Assembly: GCA_023381415.1 (NCBI GenBank)
Contig: JAMCUN010000032.1
Coordinates: 27,025 to 91,024, forward strand
Length of the DNA stretch: 64,000 bases
Source of the DNA: Thermoplasmatota archaeon
Lineage (GTDB): Archaea; Thermoplasmatota; Thermoplasmata; Thermoplasmatales; GCA-001856825
Direction of reading: 5' to 3'
The notes under the pieces are model-generated. The model had not been told where the DNA came from, searched no databases, and worked only from the letters and a program-made list of their open reading frames with translations. A program made the translations under genes and the position numbers. Below, piece by piece: positions 36,727 to 47,800 of this stretch (position 1 is the stretch's first letter; the number at the start of each line of letters is the position of its first letter).

Positions 36727-37645
36727 GGAAATATTCAGGGATACGGACATAAGGAACGACAAATTAGTCATGCCCATGTTCGTTGATGAGAACATCTCCG
36801 ATAAGGAAGAGATAAAGAACATGCCCGACATCTACAGGTTTCCCCTCCGCCTTCTTGTGGATAAGGCAAAGGAGTATGAGGATATCGGTGTGAAATCAAT
36901 CCTGTTGTTCGGGGTTCCGAAACACAAGGATGCGGGAGGTTCAGCAGCATATGACAGTCGTGGGATTGTCCAGGAGGCCATAAGGGAGATCAAGAAGGAA
37001 ACGGACCTGGCAGTTTTTGCGGACCTCTGCCTGTGCGAATATACAGACCATGGGCATTGCGGCCTGATCAAGGGAAAGAAGATTGACAATGACTCCACCC
37101 TGGGGGTATATGCAAAGATCGCGAAGAGCTATGCCGATGCGGGGGTAGATGGAGTTGCTCCGTCTGGAATGATGGACGGTCAGGTGGGAAGAATAAGGAA
37201 AGAACTGGACGGCAATGGTTTCGAAGACACGCTCATCCTCGCCTACAGCGCCAAGTTCGCAAGCGTGATGTATTCTCCATTCAGGGGCGCTGTGTTTTCC
37301 ACCCCCTCTTTCGGAGACAGGCGGACGTATCAGATGAACTACTCAAGCACGAGGGAAGCTATACGTGAAATAGAGCTGGATATAGAGGAAGGTGCGGATG
37401 TCGTGATGGTAAAACCAGCCCTTTTCTACCTTGACATAATCAGGGAGGCAAGGAACAGGTTCCTCCTCCCGATTGCAGCCTACAACGTAAGTGCAGAATA
37501 TGCGATGATCAGATCGGCGGGGGACAGGGGGATAGTAAATCTTGATTCGGTGGTAGACGAGTCCATGTCATCGATATTCAGGGCAGGTGCAGACATTGTG
37601 ATAAGCTATTTCACCGAGTACCTACTGAAGCGTGGAAGAAATTAG
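36689..37645 (+). CDS. hemB: Delta-aminolevulinic acid dehydratase
   Basis: DLCLCEYTDHGHCGL, VAPSGMMDGQVGRIR, YSAKFASVMYSPFR, VMVKPALFYLDI. Confidence 0.96.
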   Translation: MRLRRLRKSPRIREIFRDTDIRNDKLVMPMFVDENISDKEEIKNMPDIYRFPLRLLVDKAKEYEDIGVKSILLFGVPKHKDAGGSAAYDSRGIVQEAIREIKKETDLAVFADLCLCEYTDHGHCGLIKGKKIDNDSTLGVYAKIAKSYADAGVDGVAPSGMMDGQVGRIRKELDGNGFEDTLILAYSAKFASVMYSPFRGAVFSTPSFGDRRTYQMNYSSTREAIREIELDIEEGADVVMVKPALFYLDIIREARNRFLLPIAAYNVSAEYAMIRSAGDRGIVNLDSVVDESMSSIFRAGADIVISYFTEYLLKRGRN

Positions 37646-37696
37646 TAGCTTTCAAAACTCAAATTTATTTATATCTTAACATCATTTCAACGAACG

Positions 37697-38647
37697 ATGA
37701 GGACAGTAATCTGGAACATAGATTTCAAGTGCAATCTCCTCTGCAAGGGATGCAACGCTTTTGAGGGTAACGTTCTCTTTCCGAAGGACAAGATAGAAGA
37801 CTTCGTGGACGAGATGAAGTATAACAAAGTGAAGATCGTTTCGGTTACTGGAGGGGAACCCACTCTTCATCCGGACCTGGTGAAAATCCTTAAGACACTC
37901 AAGGAAAACAATTTCAGGACGCACATTGCCACCAACGGAACGAACAAGTACGTCCTCAGCAAGATTTACCCGTACCTAGATGCGGCAACGATAAGTCTGG
38001 ACAGCCATATACCTGAACTCCACAACGAATACAGGGGAAGGAAGATATTCGACGTGGTTGTGGAGAGCATGAGGTACCTGAGACCGAGGGTCAAGGTCCT
38101 CACATCCAACATACTTGTTACAGATTTCAGTTACAACAAGATTGGTGAATACGCAAGTTTCGTGAACAACGAGCTCGGCCTTCCTGTTTCTATGTGCTTC
38201 CCGGACAACAGCTCATACTATTACGAAAAGGTTCCAGTCCAGGGGAACCAGATAAGGGAAGCTTTCAATTTTGCATTCGAGAACTACAAGGAATACAAAT
38301 TCGGTAACACGAGGACGTACTACAAGGAGGCAGTTGACTGGCTGGACAAGAAGGAAGTCCAGAGGTGCAGGGCAGGCGAAGAGGTCTTCTATGCAGACTA
38401 CCACGGCGATGTATACCCATGCTTCTACAAGACCACCAAAAAATTGAACACGAACAGGAAGTGGGATGTATACAACAACACATGCAACGACTGTTTCATA
38501 CAGTGCTTCAGGGAACCATCAGAGAAGAATTTCCTTGAACAGGCAACTCTCGTGAGTAAGATATATCTTTATAATCGTAGAAATATCGGACACTCGACTC
38601 CTAATGCGAATAGCCCTATGCAGCGATACGTACCACCCGATAGCTGA
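37697..38647 (+). CDS. Radical SAM protein with C-terminal Cys-rich (SPASM-like) region
   Basis: CNLLCKGC, SVTGGEPTLHPD, CRAGEEVFYADYHGDVYPC...CNDCFIQC. Confidence 0.85.
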   Translation: MRTVIWNIDFKCNLLCKGCNAFEGNVLFPKDKIEDFVDEMKYNKVKIVSVTGGEPTLHPDLVKILKTLKENNFRTHIATNGTNKYVLSKIYPYLDAATISLDSHIPELHNEYRGRKIFDVVVESMRYLRPRVKVLTSNILVTDFSYNKIGEYASFVNNELGLPVSMCFPDNSSYYYEKVPVQGNQIREAFNFAFENYKEYKFGNTRTYYKEAVDWLDKKEVQRCRAGEEVFYADYHGDVYPCFYKTTKKLNTNRKWDVYNNTCNDCFIQCFREPSEKNFLEQATLVSKIYLYNRRNIGHSTPNANSPMQRYVPPDS

Positions 38648-39677
38648 CGGTGTAGCAAATCATCTCGTAGATTACAGGGCTGAGCTAATAAGACGGGGGC
38701 ATTCGGTAAGGGTCTACACTGTCTTCTCTAACAACGACGGTGTTTTTGGGCTCCCATCGTATCGTTTCCCACTCTACAAGGAGTACAGGATTGGTATTCC
38801 AGTTTATGAGATGTACAGGGACCTCGGTAGGTTCAATCCAGATGTCATCCACATTCACACCCCATTCACACTGGGTACAATGGGATACAGGTATGCAAGG
38901 AACAGGAACATTCCAACGGTTGGAACTTACCATACAGATTTCGTCAACATGGACAATACGATAAATTTTCCATTCATCAGGAGCATCCTCAACATGGGCT
39001 TTCAGTACAATATGCACCTGTACTCCAAGCTTGATCTCGTTATATCGCCGTCAAAACTCGTTGCCGACTACCTGAGTACGTTCGGAAATGTGTCGAGGGT
39101 GGTTCCTGTGGGAATAGACCTGAGCAAGTTTGTCTACAGTAACAAGAAGCAGGGATACTACCTATTCCTCGGAAGGCTGACAAGGGACAAGGGGGTGGAT
39201 GAGGTTCTGGAGGCTGCAGCGCATCTCCCCGGCATCAGGTTCAAAATTGCCGGAACGGGTCCACTCAAGGCTAACGTGATGGACTTCGTGAGCAACCACT
39301 CCAACACAGAGTACCTGGGATACGTGACAGAAGAAGAGAAAGTGGAGCTGCTTAAGAATGCAAAGGTACTGGTAGTCCCTTCAAGGGCGGAAACATTCGG
39401 GGTAGTTTTCATTGAGGCGATGGCATCCGGTACGCCCGTTATCGGATCTCACGAGACAAGGGAAATAGGCATACTGAAGGATGACTACAATGGCTGGTTC
39501 GTTGATTATGGAAGCTCCGATGCACTGATAAGCAAGATACGGGAACTTGAAGATAGGGACCTAAGCAAGTATTCTGAGAATGCGAGAAATTCCAGTCTAG
39601 AATACTCAATCCAACACACTGCCGACCAACTGGAAGAGATATATGGTGAACTGATTGAACTTAAAGGCAGGAAGTAA
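38604..39677 (+). CDS. Glycosyltransferase family 4
   Basis: MRIALCSDTYHPIADGVANHL, FLGRLTRDKGVDEVLEA, VVPSRAETFGVVFIEAMASGTPVIGS. Confidence 0.93.
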   Translation: MRIALCSDTYHPIADGVANHLVDYRAELIRRGHSVRVYTVFSNNDGVFGLPSYRFPLYKEYRIGIPVYEMYRDLGRFNPDVIHIHTPFTLGTMGYRYARNRNIPTVGTYHTDFVNMDNTINFPFIRSILNMGFQYNMHLYSKLDLVISPSKLVADYLSTFGNVSRVVPVGIDLSKFVYSNKKQGYYLFLGRLTRDKGVDEVLEAAAHLPGIRFKIAGTGPLKANVMDFVSNHSNTEYLGYVTEEEKVELLKNAKVLVVPSRAETFGVVFIEAMASGTPVIGSHETREIGILKDDYNGWFVDYGSSDALISKIRELEDRDLSKYSENARNSSLEYSIQHTADQLEEIYGELIELKGRK

Positions 39678-40656
39678 GTACATAGGCATCGCAATTTCTG
39701 CCATAACTATCCTCATATTTGCGCTCATATACGGGCCCAGAAACCTAATACATGCAATATATTCACTCCCATCCACATTCTACCTCTTCTTCCTCGCAGC
39801 AATATCGCTCCACGTAGCCTCATTCGTGTTCTGGGCCTTAAGGATAAAGATTCTCTCCAGGTCTAACGGTTACAGAATATCGTTCCTGAAGTCGTTCATA
39901 ACAGTGATCTCCTCCCTATTCGCCGCATCCATTACGCCAGGATATGTTGGGGGGGAACCGGTGAGGATTAAAAAACTGACAGACTACGGAGAGCCTGTCG
40001 GAACGGCTACGGCAATAGCATTGGGAGAGAGGGGGTTTGACTCCATATTCTTCGTTGGAGTATTTGCATTCGTGGTTCTATCAGGTCTCGAAATTCTCAC
40101 AGGGGACCTGAAAATCATTGCAGTTATAGGGTTCATCCTCCTTGTTCTCTTCCTCCTATTCATCCTTGCAAGCATGGGAGTGGTCTCCTTCATGAACAGG
40201 ATAAGAGGATGGCTGGAGAGGACTGTGAAAAGGTTTGATAAGACGGGGACAAAATATGTGAACAGGCTGCCAAGGTTCTTCGAACACGTGGAAACGTATG
40301 CCTCATCTACGAAGGAGATATTCCTGAAGCATCCAGGGGCGCTTGTCCTTGGGGTGTTAACCACGTCCCTCCTCTGGCTGTCAGACTTCATGGTCCCTGC
40401 GGTCCTCATACTAGGCTTCGGCTACACCCCGGTACTGATAGATGTAATATTCATCCAGGTTCTGCTGGTCCTTATCTCACTTATTCCCGTGACCCCGGGA
40501 TCGGCGGGCATAATGGAAGTTCTCATGATTGCAACCTTTTCCCCATTCTTCCCGAACGGTGGCATTGTTGCCTTTGTCCTGATATGGAGATTCATAACTT
40601 TCTACCTGAACCTTATCATCGGGTCCCTGTCACTCCACTACGTCGTGGTAAAATAA
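39655..40656 (+). CDS. Lysylphosphatidylglycerol synthetase TM-region (UPF0104/flippase-like) protein
   Basis: TPGYVGGEPVRIKKL, GERGFDSIFFVGVF, VTPGSAGIMEVLM motifs. Confidence 0.85.
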   Translation: MNLKAGSKYIGIAISAITILIFALIYGPRNLIHAIYSLPSTFYLFFLAAISLHVASFVFWALRIKILSRSNGYRISFLKSFITVISSLFAASITPGYVGGEPVRIKKLTDYGEPVGTATAIALGERGFDSIFFVGVFAFVVLSGLEILTGDLKIIAVIGFILLVLFLLFILASMGVVSFMNRIRGWLERTVKRFDKTGTKYVNRLPRFFEHVETYASSTKEIFLKHPGALVLGVLTTSLLWLSDFMVPAVLILGFGYTPVLIDVIFIQVLLVLISLIPVTPGSAGIMEVLMIATFSPFFPNGGIVAFVLIWRFITFYLNLIIGSLSLHYVVVK

Positions 40657-40687
40657 ATAATAAAGTCCTCATTATCCTACGATTCGG

Positions 40688-42361
40688 TTGAATGAGAGTC
40701 AGCGACTGAGGAGATTTGCATTCCGCTCTCCAAAGTACTATTTAGCACTGCCTCTCGTGATTGCCCTAGTTCCGTTCTTCTATTTCTCATCCAGAAACCT
40801 GGAATTCACACTGATCTATTCCTTTTCCATAGCAAGCATAATCGCATTTGACATCCTATCACCCAGGTTGCTCAAATTCAAATTTCCACCGCAGAGAGCG
40901 ATCTTTCTCAATCTTGTCACACTCTACATTGCGATAATTTTCTATTTCATCGTGGTAGTGCTTCACTACCTCAGGCCGCCTCTGGCCCTACTTGTTTCAA
41001 TAACTACTATACCTTTTCTCAGGAGCATGGTATACGTCACTTTCACCAACAAGAATGCGGTTATGAACTACATCCTATCGATTTCCTTTTCCCTCTTCTT
41101 TTCTCTTTTCATATTGATATTTGATCCGAAATATTCCATTTACATCCTCCCGCTCATTCTCTCTTCCCTGGTATATGCACTAGCGTCGCACCTATTCGTC
41201 AGGCTTTCCGTCTCTAAATTTGTGAAGGAGTTCAGCACGGACCCCATCAAGATACTGAGGGAGTTCGTAAACACAGTAACATCCGACATTTCCTACAATG
41301 TCGTCCTAAAGAAATTTTTTGAAGACCTTTACACCACCCTTGCGCCAAGGGAGGTATCTCTCATAAGGATGAAATCAAGCATCCAAAGTTTCACCATGGT
41401 ATTTCCGTACGTTCATCCCGGTCCCCTTGGGGATCTTGGGAGTTCCAACATAACTGCAAAACTCCAGAGAAAGCATCAGGACCAGCAGCTGCTCGTCTTT
41501 CACACTACAACAACACACGATGATAACTGTGCGGGAGACAACGAAATAGAGAAAATTTCCAACGTCCTTAACGAGAAGGGGAAGCAGTTCGTGTTCTGCT
41601 ATGAGCCTTTTCTGGGGAGATATCTGACATTCCTTCCGCTGGGGGATGGAGGACTCTTCTTCCTTTCCCCTGACGACCCTAGGTTTGACGACGTAAAGCT
41701 GACCGAAGGCAGGAAGATCGTCAGGAAGGCCAGGTCCCTCGGGTTGAAGTGGGCCGTCACAATCGATCAGCACAACAACAATATGGATGAACCAAAGGAG
41801 CTTACAGATGTCTCTTACCTCCTTGGAGAAGTGGAAGAGGCAGTAAAGGGCCGCAAGAACAAGAAATCGCTTCTAGTTTCTCACAGTAAGTATGTTCCAG
41901 ACTTCAAGGATCTTGGTCCAGGTGGAGTATCGTTCCTCTCTATGACGGCTGGGTCAAAGAAACTCGCAATAGTGCTTATGGATGGGAACAACATGGAGTA
42001 TGAGTTTAGGAGGAAGATAGAAGATTCCCTTCCCGGATATGACAAAGTTCTCGTCTGCACGACCGATAACCACGTTGTCAACACCAACGGCCTTAACGTG
42101 AACCCGGTTGGAAGATTTGCTGACCACGAGGAAATGATCAGGATAGTGAAGAGGCTTGAACAGGAGACTTCAAACCAGGAGGAAGCAAGCATGGAGTATG
42201 TCAAGAGAGATATATGGCTAAAAGTTGCAGGAGAGAATCAGTGGGAGAAGCTCAACTCCGTAATAAGGAGCTCGGCGAACAGGGCAAAGGTACTAAGCGC
42301 TGCCTCAATTGTCTTCTCTCTAGCCCTCTCACTCATAATATTCAAAATAATAAGGATCTGA
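40688..42361 (+). CDS. DUF2070-family membrane protein
   Basis: N-terminal TM bundle plus HPGPLGDLGSSN and HTTTTHDDN motifs. Confidence 0.8.
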   Translation: MNESQRLRRFAFRSPKYYLALPLVIALVPFFYFSSRNLEFTLIYSFSIASIIAFDILSPRLLKFKFPPQRAIFLNLVTLYIAIIFYFIVVVLHYLRPPLALLVSITTIPFLRSMVYVTFTNKNAVMNYILSISFSLFFSLFILIFDPKYSIYILPLILSSLVYALASHLFVRLSVSKFVKEFSTDPIKILREFVNTVTSDISYNVVLKKFFEDLYTTLAPREVSLIRMKSSIQSFTMVFPYVHPGPLGDLGSSNITAKLQRKHQDQQLLVFHTTTTHDDNCAGDNEIEKISNVLNEKGKQFVFCYEPFLGRYLTFLPLGDGGLFFLSPDDPRFDDVKLTEGRKIVRKARSLGLKWAVTIDQHNNNMDEPKELTDVSYLLGEVEEAVKGRKNKKSLLVSHSKYVPDFKDLGPGGVSFLSMTAGSKKLAIVLMDGNNMEYEFRRKIEDSLPGYDKVLVCTTDNHVVNTNGLNVNPVGRFADHEEMIRIVKRLEQETSNQEEASMEYVKRDIWLKVAGENQWEKLNSVIRSSANRAKVLSAASIVFSLALSLIIFKIIRI

Positions 42362-42415
42362 TAAAGGGACAAAAGAACTAAACATTATTTTATATGTTGT
42401 ACGCATCTGGGCTGA

Positions 42416-44662
42416 GTGGGAAGCTTAATTATAGCCGAAAAGGCAAATGTCGCCCTAAGGATCGCCACCTCACTCAGCGAGGGGAAGGTGAGCAGAGAAA
42501 AGGTCGGCTCATCAAACGTGTTACGGTTCCAGAGAGATGGAAGGGAATACACTGTTCTGTCACTAAGAGGGCACATAATTGAGCTTGATTACCCAGAGGA
42601 ATTTAGCCAGTGGAAGATCGACAACCTCAAGGATCTGATCCGTGCAACTCCTGTAGAGAACGTGAAGGTGAAGGGGCTGGCCTATGCATTGAAGAAACTG
42701 GACCAGGAAAACTCTGAGATTATAGTTGCGACCGACTTCGACCGTGAAGGTGAGCTGATTGGAGTAGAAACACTCCGTCTGATGGGCAGAAGAGATGGGG
42801 TGAGGAGGGCGAGGTTCAGCGCTCTGACAAAGTACGATCTGGTTCAGTCATTTGGAAATCTAGCCGAAGTGGACTATAATCTTGCTGCATCAGCCGAGGC
42901 CAGGGGAATCATAGACTTAATGTGGGGGGCGGCCCTTACTCGGTTCTTCAGCGTGACAACAAAAAGGCTCGGAAGGGAGTTCATCTCGGTTGGAAGGGTA
43001 CAGAGCCCAACCCTGACGATTCTTGTTGAGAGGGAAAACGAGATCAGGAGCTTCGTACCGGAGAAATATTACGAGCTTAATATGGTTGTAAACGGAGTCA
43101 GGTTTGCTTACGAAGGGAACCCCATAAAGAGTAGGGAGGAAGCGGAGAAACTCCTTGAAAGGCTCGGGAAAGATGGGAAGGTAGTCGTATTAGAACGTAC
43201 TGAAAAGGAGAGGACGATATACAGGCCGATTCCATTCTCAACAACAGAGTTCCTGAGGGATGCAAACAGGATAGGGATATCAGTGGAAAGGGCAATGGCA
43301 ATTGCTGAAACCCTTTACCAGCACGGTAAGATTTCATATCCGAGAACGGACAACACAGTTTATCCCAGGACAGTCAGCATCAAGTCAATAATAGGGGCCC
43401 TCTCAGGCTCTTACTTGATGAAGGAAATTGAACACCTGACAAGCAACAGCAGGCTCATACCTTCCAGAGGAAAGGTTGAGACAACAGATCACCCTCCAAT
43501 ATACCCCACCACCCCACTCAAGAAGAGCGAACTGAAAGGGGATTATTTCAAGATTTACGACCTGGTGGCGAGGAGATTCATGGCCACCGTTGCAGAAAAT
43601 GCTGACATTCTTGATACAGAATATGTTGTAGAGAAGAACGGGCTAAGGTTCAAGTATACGGCTTCTAAAGCACTGCGAAGAGGATGGATGGATTACTACC
43701 CCATTGTTTACTACCAGGAAAAGATTGATCCAGGGTTTAAAGTGGGGGACCAGCCCAATTTTTCTGACTCGAAGATAGACGAGAAGAACACCAACCCCCC
43801 TCCGAGATTTTCGCAGGGGTCCCTCATAGAGAAGATGGAAAAGGAGCTGCTGGGGACGAAAAGCACCAGACATGAGATAATACAGAAGTTGTACGACCGG
43901 GGATTTATAGAGGGGAATCCGATCAGAGTGAAGCCACTAGGAATGGCAATGGGAGAGTCGCTCATACTGAATTCTGAAGCGGTTGCGAGACCTGAAATGA
44001 CTGCGAAACTGGAACAGGAGATGGACCAGATTGCAAGTGGATCTAAAAAGAAGCAGGAGGTCGTTGAAGACAGTAGAATGATCCTTACGACACTCCTGGA
44101 TGATTTAATCAACAAGGCAGACAAGATAAACGAAAAGTTTTACGAAACACTGCGTCTGGAAAAGGTTGTTGGGAAATGCCCCAAGTGCGGGGCCGACCTG
44201 ATAATAGACTACAGGAATGACTCAAGGTTCATAAAGTGCTCTGGGCCATCAAATGATTTCTTCCAGTATCTTCCAAGAACAGGGAAAATAGAGGTTACAG
44301 ATGAGAAGTGTCCGGTGTGTGGACTCTTTCTCATAAAGGTGATAAGGAAGGGGGAGAGACCCGAAATGAGGTGTGTTGACAGCAAGTGTGCGTACAACAC
44401 GAGCAGAGAGACATTCGGGGAGTGCCCATCTGACGGCGGAAACCTCGTTCTCAGGAGGAGCAGGAACTTCACGCGCTTCATCGGCTGTTCGAATTACCCA
44501 AATTGCAAGGTGACCCTTTCAATCCCCCAGAAAGCGGACCTGATCCCCACAAGCAAGAAATGTGAAGTCGATGGATTCCCTATCGCGATATTCAAGTTCG
44601 GTAAGGAACAGGTTGAACAGTGTTTGAATCCAAAATGCAAAAGCAGATCATCCAAAAGGTGA
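42416..44662 (+). CDS. topA: Type IA DNA topoisomerase
   Basis: LIIAEKANVALRIA, ATDFDREGELIG, YPRTDNTVYP, C-terminal zinc-finger repeats. Confidence 0.95.
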   Translation: MGSLIIAEKANVALRIATSLSEGKVSREKVGSSNVLRFQRDGREYTVLSLRGHIIELDYPEEFSQWKIDNLKDLIRATPVENVKVKGLAYALKKLDQENSEIIVATDFDREGELIGVETLRLMGRRDGVRRARFSALTKYDLVQSFGNLAEVDYNLAASAEARGIIDLMWGAALTRFFSVTTKRLGREFISVGRVQSPTLTILVERENEIRSFVPEKYYELNMVVNGVRFAYEGNPIKSREEAEKLLERLGKDGKVVVLERTEKERTIYRPIPFSTTEFLRDANRIGISVERAMAIAETLYQHGKISYPRTDNTVYPRTVSIKSIIGALSGSYLMKEIEHLTSNSRLIPSRGKVETTDHPPIYPTTPLKKSELKGDYFKIYDLVARRFMATVAENADILDTEYVVEKNGLRFKYTASKALRRGWMDYYPIVYYQEKIDPGFKVGDQPNFSDSKIDEKNTNPPPRFSQGSLIEKMEKELLGTKSTRHEIIQKLYDRGFIEGNPIRVKPLGMAMGESLILNSEAVARPEMTAKLEQEMDQIASGSKKKQEVVEDSRMILTTLLDDLINKADKINEKFYETLRLEKVVGKCPKCGADLIIDYRNDSRFIKCSGPSNDFFQYLPRTGKIEVTDEKCPVCGLFLIKVIRKGERPEMRCVDSKCAYNTSRETFGECPSDGGNLVLRRSRNFTRFIGCSNYPNCKVTLSIPQKADLIPTSKKCEVDGFPIAIFKFGKEQVEQCLNPKCKSRSSKR

Positions 44663-44832
44663 ATTTTAGAGCCTAAAGTTATACGGCATCAGCGTCTTGA
44701 ACTGAATGGTTGTCAGTCAACGAAGATATTTTTGGGCACATGTTGTCATATTTTCTTTTCAGCGCATCAGCCAAATCCCATAAAACGCTCGATCAAGTTA
44801 GCATAAGAAAGACAGAAAAATATATATATAAA

Positions 44833-44872
44833 GTATGACATATTGATGCCATATAACAGACATCTGTCATAC
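44833..44872. repeat. Inverted repeat GTATGACA-N24-TGTCATAC in front of smc
   Basis: gtatgaca 44833-44840 and tgtcatac 44865-44872. Confidence 0.6.
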
Positions 44873-44873
44873 G

Positions 44874-47800
44874 GTGAAAAAAATGTTCCTTAAAAGAATT
44901 GAAATGGAGAATTTCAAGTCATTTGGAAGAAAGACAGTGGTGGATTTCAGATCAGGTTATACATCCGTCACTGGCCCTAACGCGTCAGGTAAGAGCAACA
45001 TAGGGGACGCATTGCTTTTCGTTCTTGGGACCAAGAGCAACAAGTCTCTCAGGGCGCAGAAGCTTACCGACCTCATTCACAGAAATCAATCAGGGAAGCC
45101 ATCACCGTACCTGAAGGCCAGTGTCACGTTTGACAACAAGGACAGGCTTGTACCACTCGATGCAAACGAAGTCACATTTACAAGAATGGTCAAACTCTCA
45201 GAGAACAATGATCAGGACTATTCCTCCTATTACTATATCAACGAAGACAGAGCAAGACTCCAGGATTTCGAATATCTGCTCGAGAAGGTAAAGATATTCG
45301 CGGACGGTTACAATTTTGTCAGGCAGGGGGATATTACCGGGATAGTTGAGATGACACCCCTTGAGAGAAGAGGGATACTGGAAGAGGTCGGTGGAATCTC
45401 AGTATACAACACAGAGATAGAGAAGGCAAACAACGAGAAGGAGAAGACAAGGGAGAATATGGTCACTGTCCAGGCCCTTGTTGCGGAATTATCAGGCAGG
45501 GTTGAACTACTGACGAAAGAGAAGGAACAGGCAGAGGCATATCTTTCGAAGAAGGGGGAAATTGAGCGAGACGAATCAATCATACTATTCAGGAAAAAGA
45601 GCGATACTGAGAGCGAAATCACCACAATAAAGGAACAGATCGAGAAGATCAACTCTGAAATAAATGCAACAGACGAGAAGGTGAAGGAACTGGTGGCAAA
45701 GGGGGACGAACTCGACAAGAGGATATCGTCACTGCAAGAGAGTAACAAAGAACTGGAAGAATTCCAGAGGATAAAGGCTGACCTCGACTCCAGCAAGATA
45801 AACTACGCAAAGGTAAATATGGAGCACGAGAACCTTCTTGGAACAATCTCTCAGATAAAGAAGGAGATATCGGACCTCACATCAAGGAAGAAAAAACTGG
45901 AAAATGAGGTTAAACAGAATGAGACAAAGGTGAAGTCTCTAGAAGAGGATCTGAAATCCAAGAATGACGAGCTCAAGGAACTTGAACTCAACATTCAAGA
46001 CCTGGAAAATAAATCTGCCACCTCCGTCGATAAATTTGAAGACCTGGCAAAGACGATAAATGAAATCAACAGACAGAAAGAAGATACCCTCAACGAGCTA
46101 GCAAAACACAAATCAAATCTCTCCTCAATACAGGCCAGAAACACTGGGATAATGGAGGAGATGTCAAAAGTTGAGGAGGAGCTGGCAACCCTGGAATTCT
46201 CAATAAAGGACGCAGACTGGAGGTCCAAAAACCTCAAGAAAACATCACCGCAGGGGGAGGATTTCAACAAACTATACCTCGAAACAAAGAAGAGGATAGA
46301 TCAACTGAGAAAGGACGAGGAGGATATAACCACTCAGATTGAAAAGGCAGAAAGCGAGGTGGGTAAGGTTCAGGGAGTCAAACTTTCAGGCGTATGGGAG
46401 AGCATAAATTTCATCAATACTGAGTCAGCAAACGGCAATCTGAAGGGGATAAGAGGAACTGTCGATTCGCTTATATCTTATTCGCCGGAGAATGAGAAAG
46501 CAGTAAGAGCAGCAGCTGGGAACAGGCTCTTCAGCATAGTCGTTGAAAAGGACGAGGATGCCCAGGCTGCTATCGAGTCCCTGAAGAGGAAAGGGAAGGG
46601 CAGGCTCACTTTCCTACCACTGAACAAGATCATACCACTTAGGCCAAGGGGGAAGGCAGTGATGCTAGCGCAGGACAAGTCTACTCTCGGATTCCTGTCT
46701 GAGAAGGTCACTGCAGAGGACTCCCTAAAAGACATAATCAGTTACGTATTTTCAGATACCCTCCTGGTAAGGGATATGAAGGTAGCAAGGGAGGTCATGG
46801 GAGGGGTCAGAATTGTCACTCTCGATGGAGACCTCATAGACCCAAGCAACGCGATGACAGGAGGGACCCTGCCGAAGAGGGAAATTGCAAAGGACCTAGA
46901 CGGACTAACAGCGAAGCTCTCATCTTTGAAAGGGAGGAGGGTGGAGATAAGGAACGAACTCGGTCTACTCGAAAACGAACTGAGGGGCTTAGCGGAGAAG
47001 ATAAACAAGGCACATCTAGAGGTTGGGAAGAGCGAAGGGGAATACAATCAGATGGTGAGCAGGAAAAAGGAGCTGGAGGAACAGTTGAGGAAGAAGAAGG
47101 CGTACCTCGATGAAAGGAAAAAGCTTCTTGAAATTGGGCACAACGATGAGATGGCAGAAAACGCTGCCATAGAACAGATAAACTCCGAACTAGAGTCTAT
47201 AAACGCGAAGATAGAGAAGATAAATGCAGAGAAGGACAAGGCGATGGACAAGAAGACTAGGGAGGAGATAAGGGCGATGAAACAGAGGCTGGGAGAACTG
47301 AAGAATGAAGTCGAGGAGCGTGTGACGAACCTGAACAACCAGAAGATGACCCTTAGCGGCCTTAAGGCAAATCTCGATTCTGTTGAGGAATCGATTGAGC
47401 TGAAGCAGGACGAGCTTTCCAACGGTAAGAAGACTTCAGACGAAATGGAGGCTTCCATGCAGAAGATCAAGGGGGAACTGGATGCCCTGACGTCCCTGTA
47501 CCAGTCAAAGGAAGGAAAACTGAAAAAGAGGGGGGAAGAAATAGAGAAAATCACAAATGAGAGATTCAAGGTTCGGTCAGAGATAGACTCCAAGACGACA
47601 ATAAAGAAGACTAAGATGGACTTCCTGCTCTCGCTACAAGCCAAGATGGAGGATGCTACCCAGAGGATATCTGAACTGAGCAAGGAGATAGAGGAGAAGA
47701 AGTACGAAATTATAGAGGACCACAGGTCAGTTGAGGAGATAAAGAAGGAGATTAACATCCTGGAGAACCAGCTCCGCGAAATGGAGCCGATCAACCTAAA

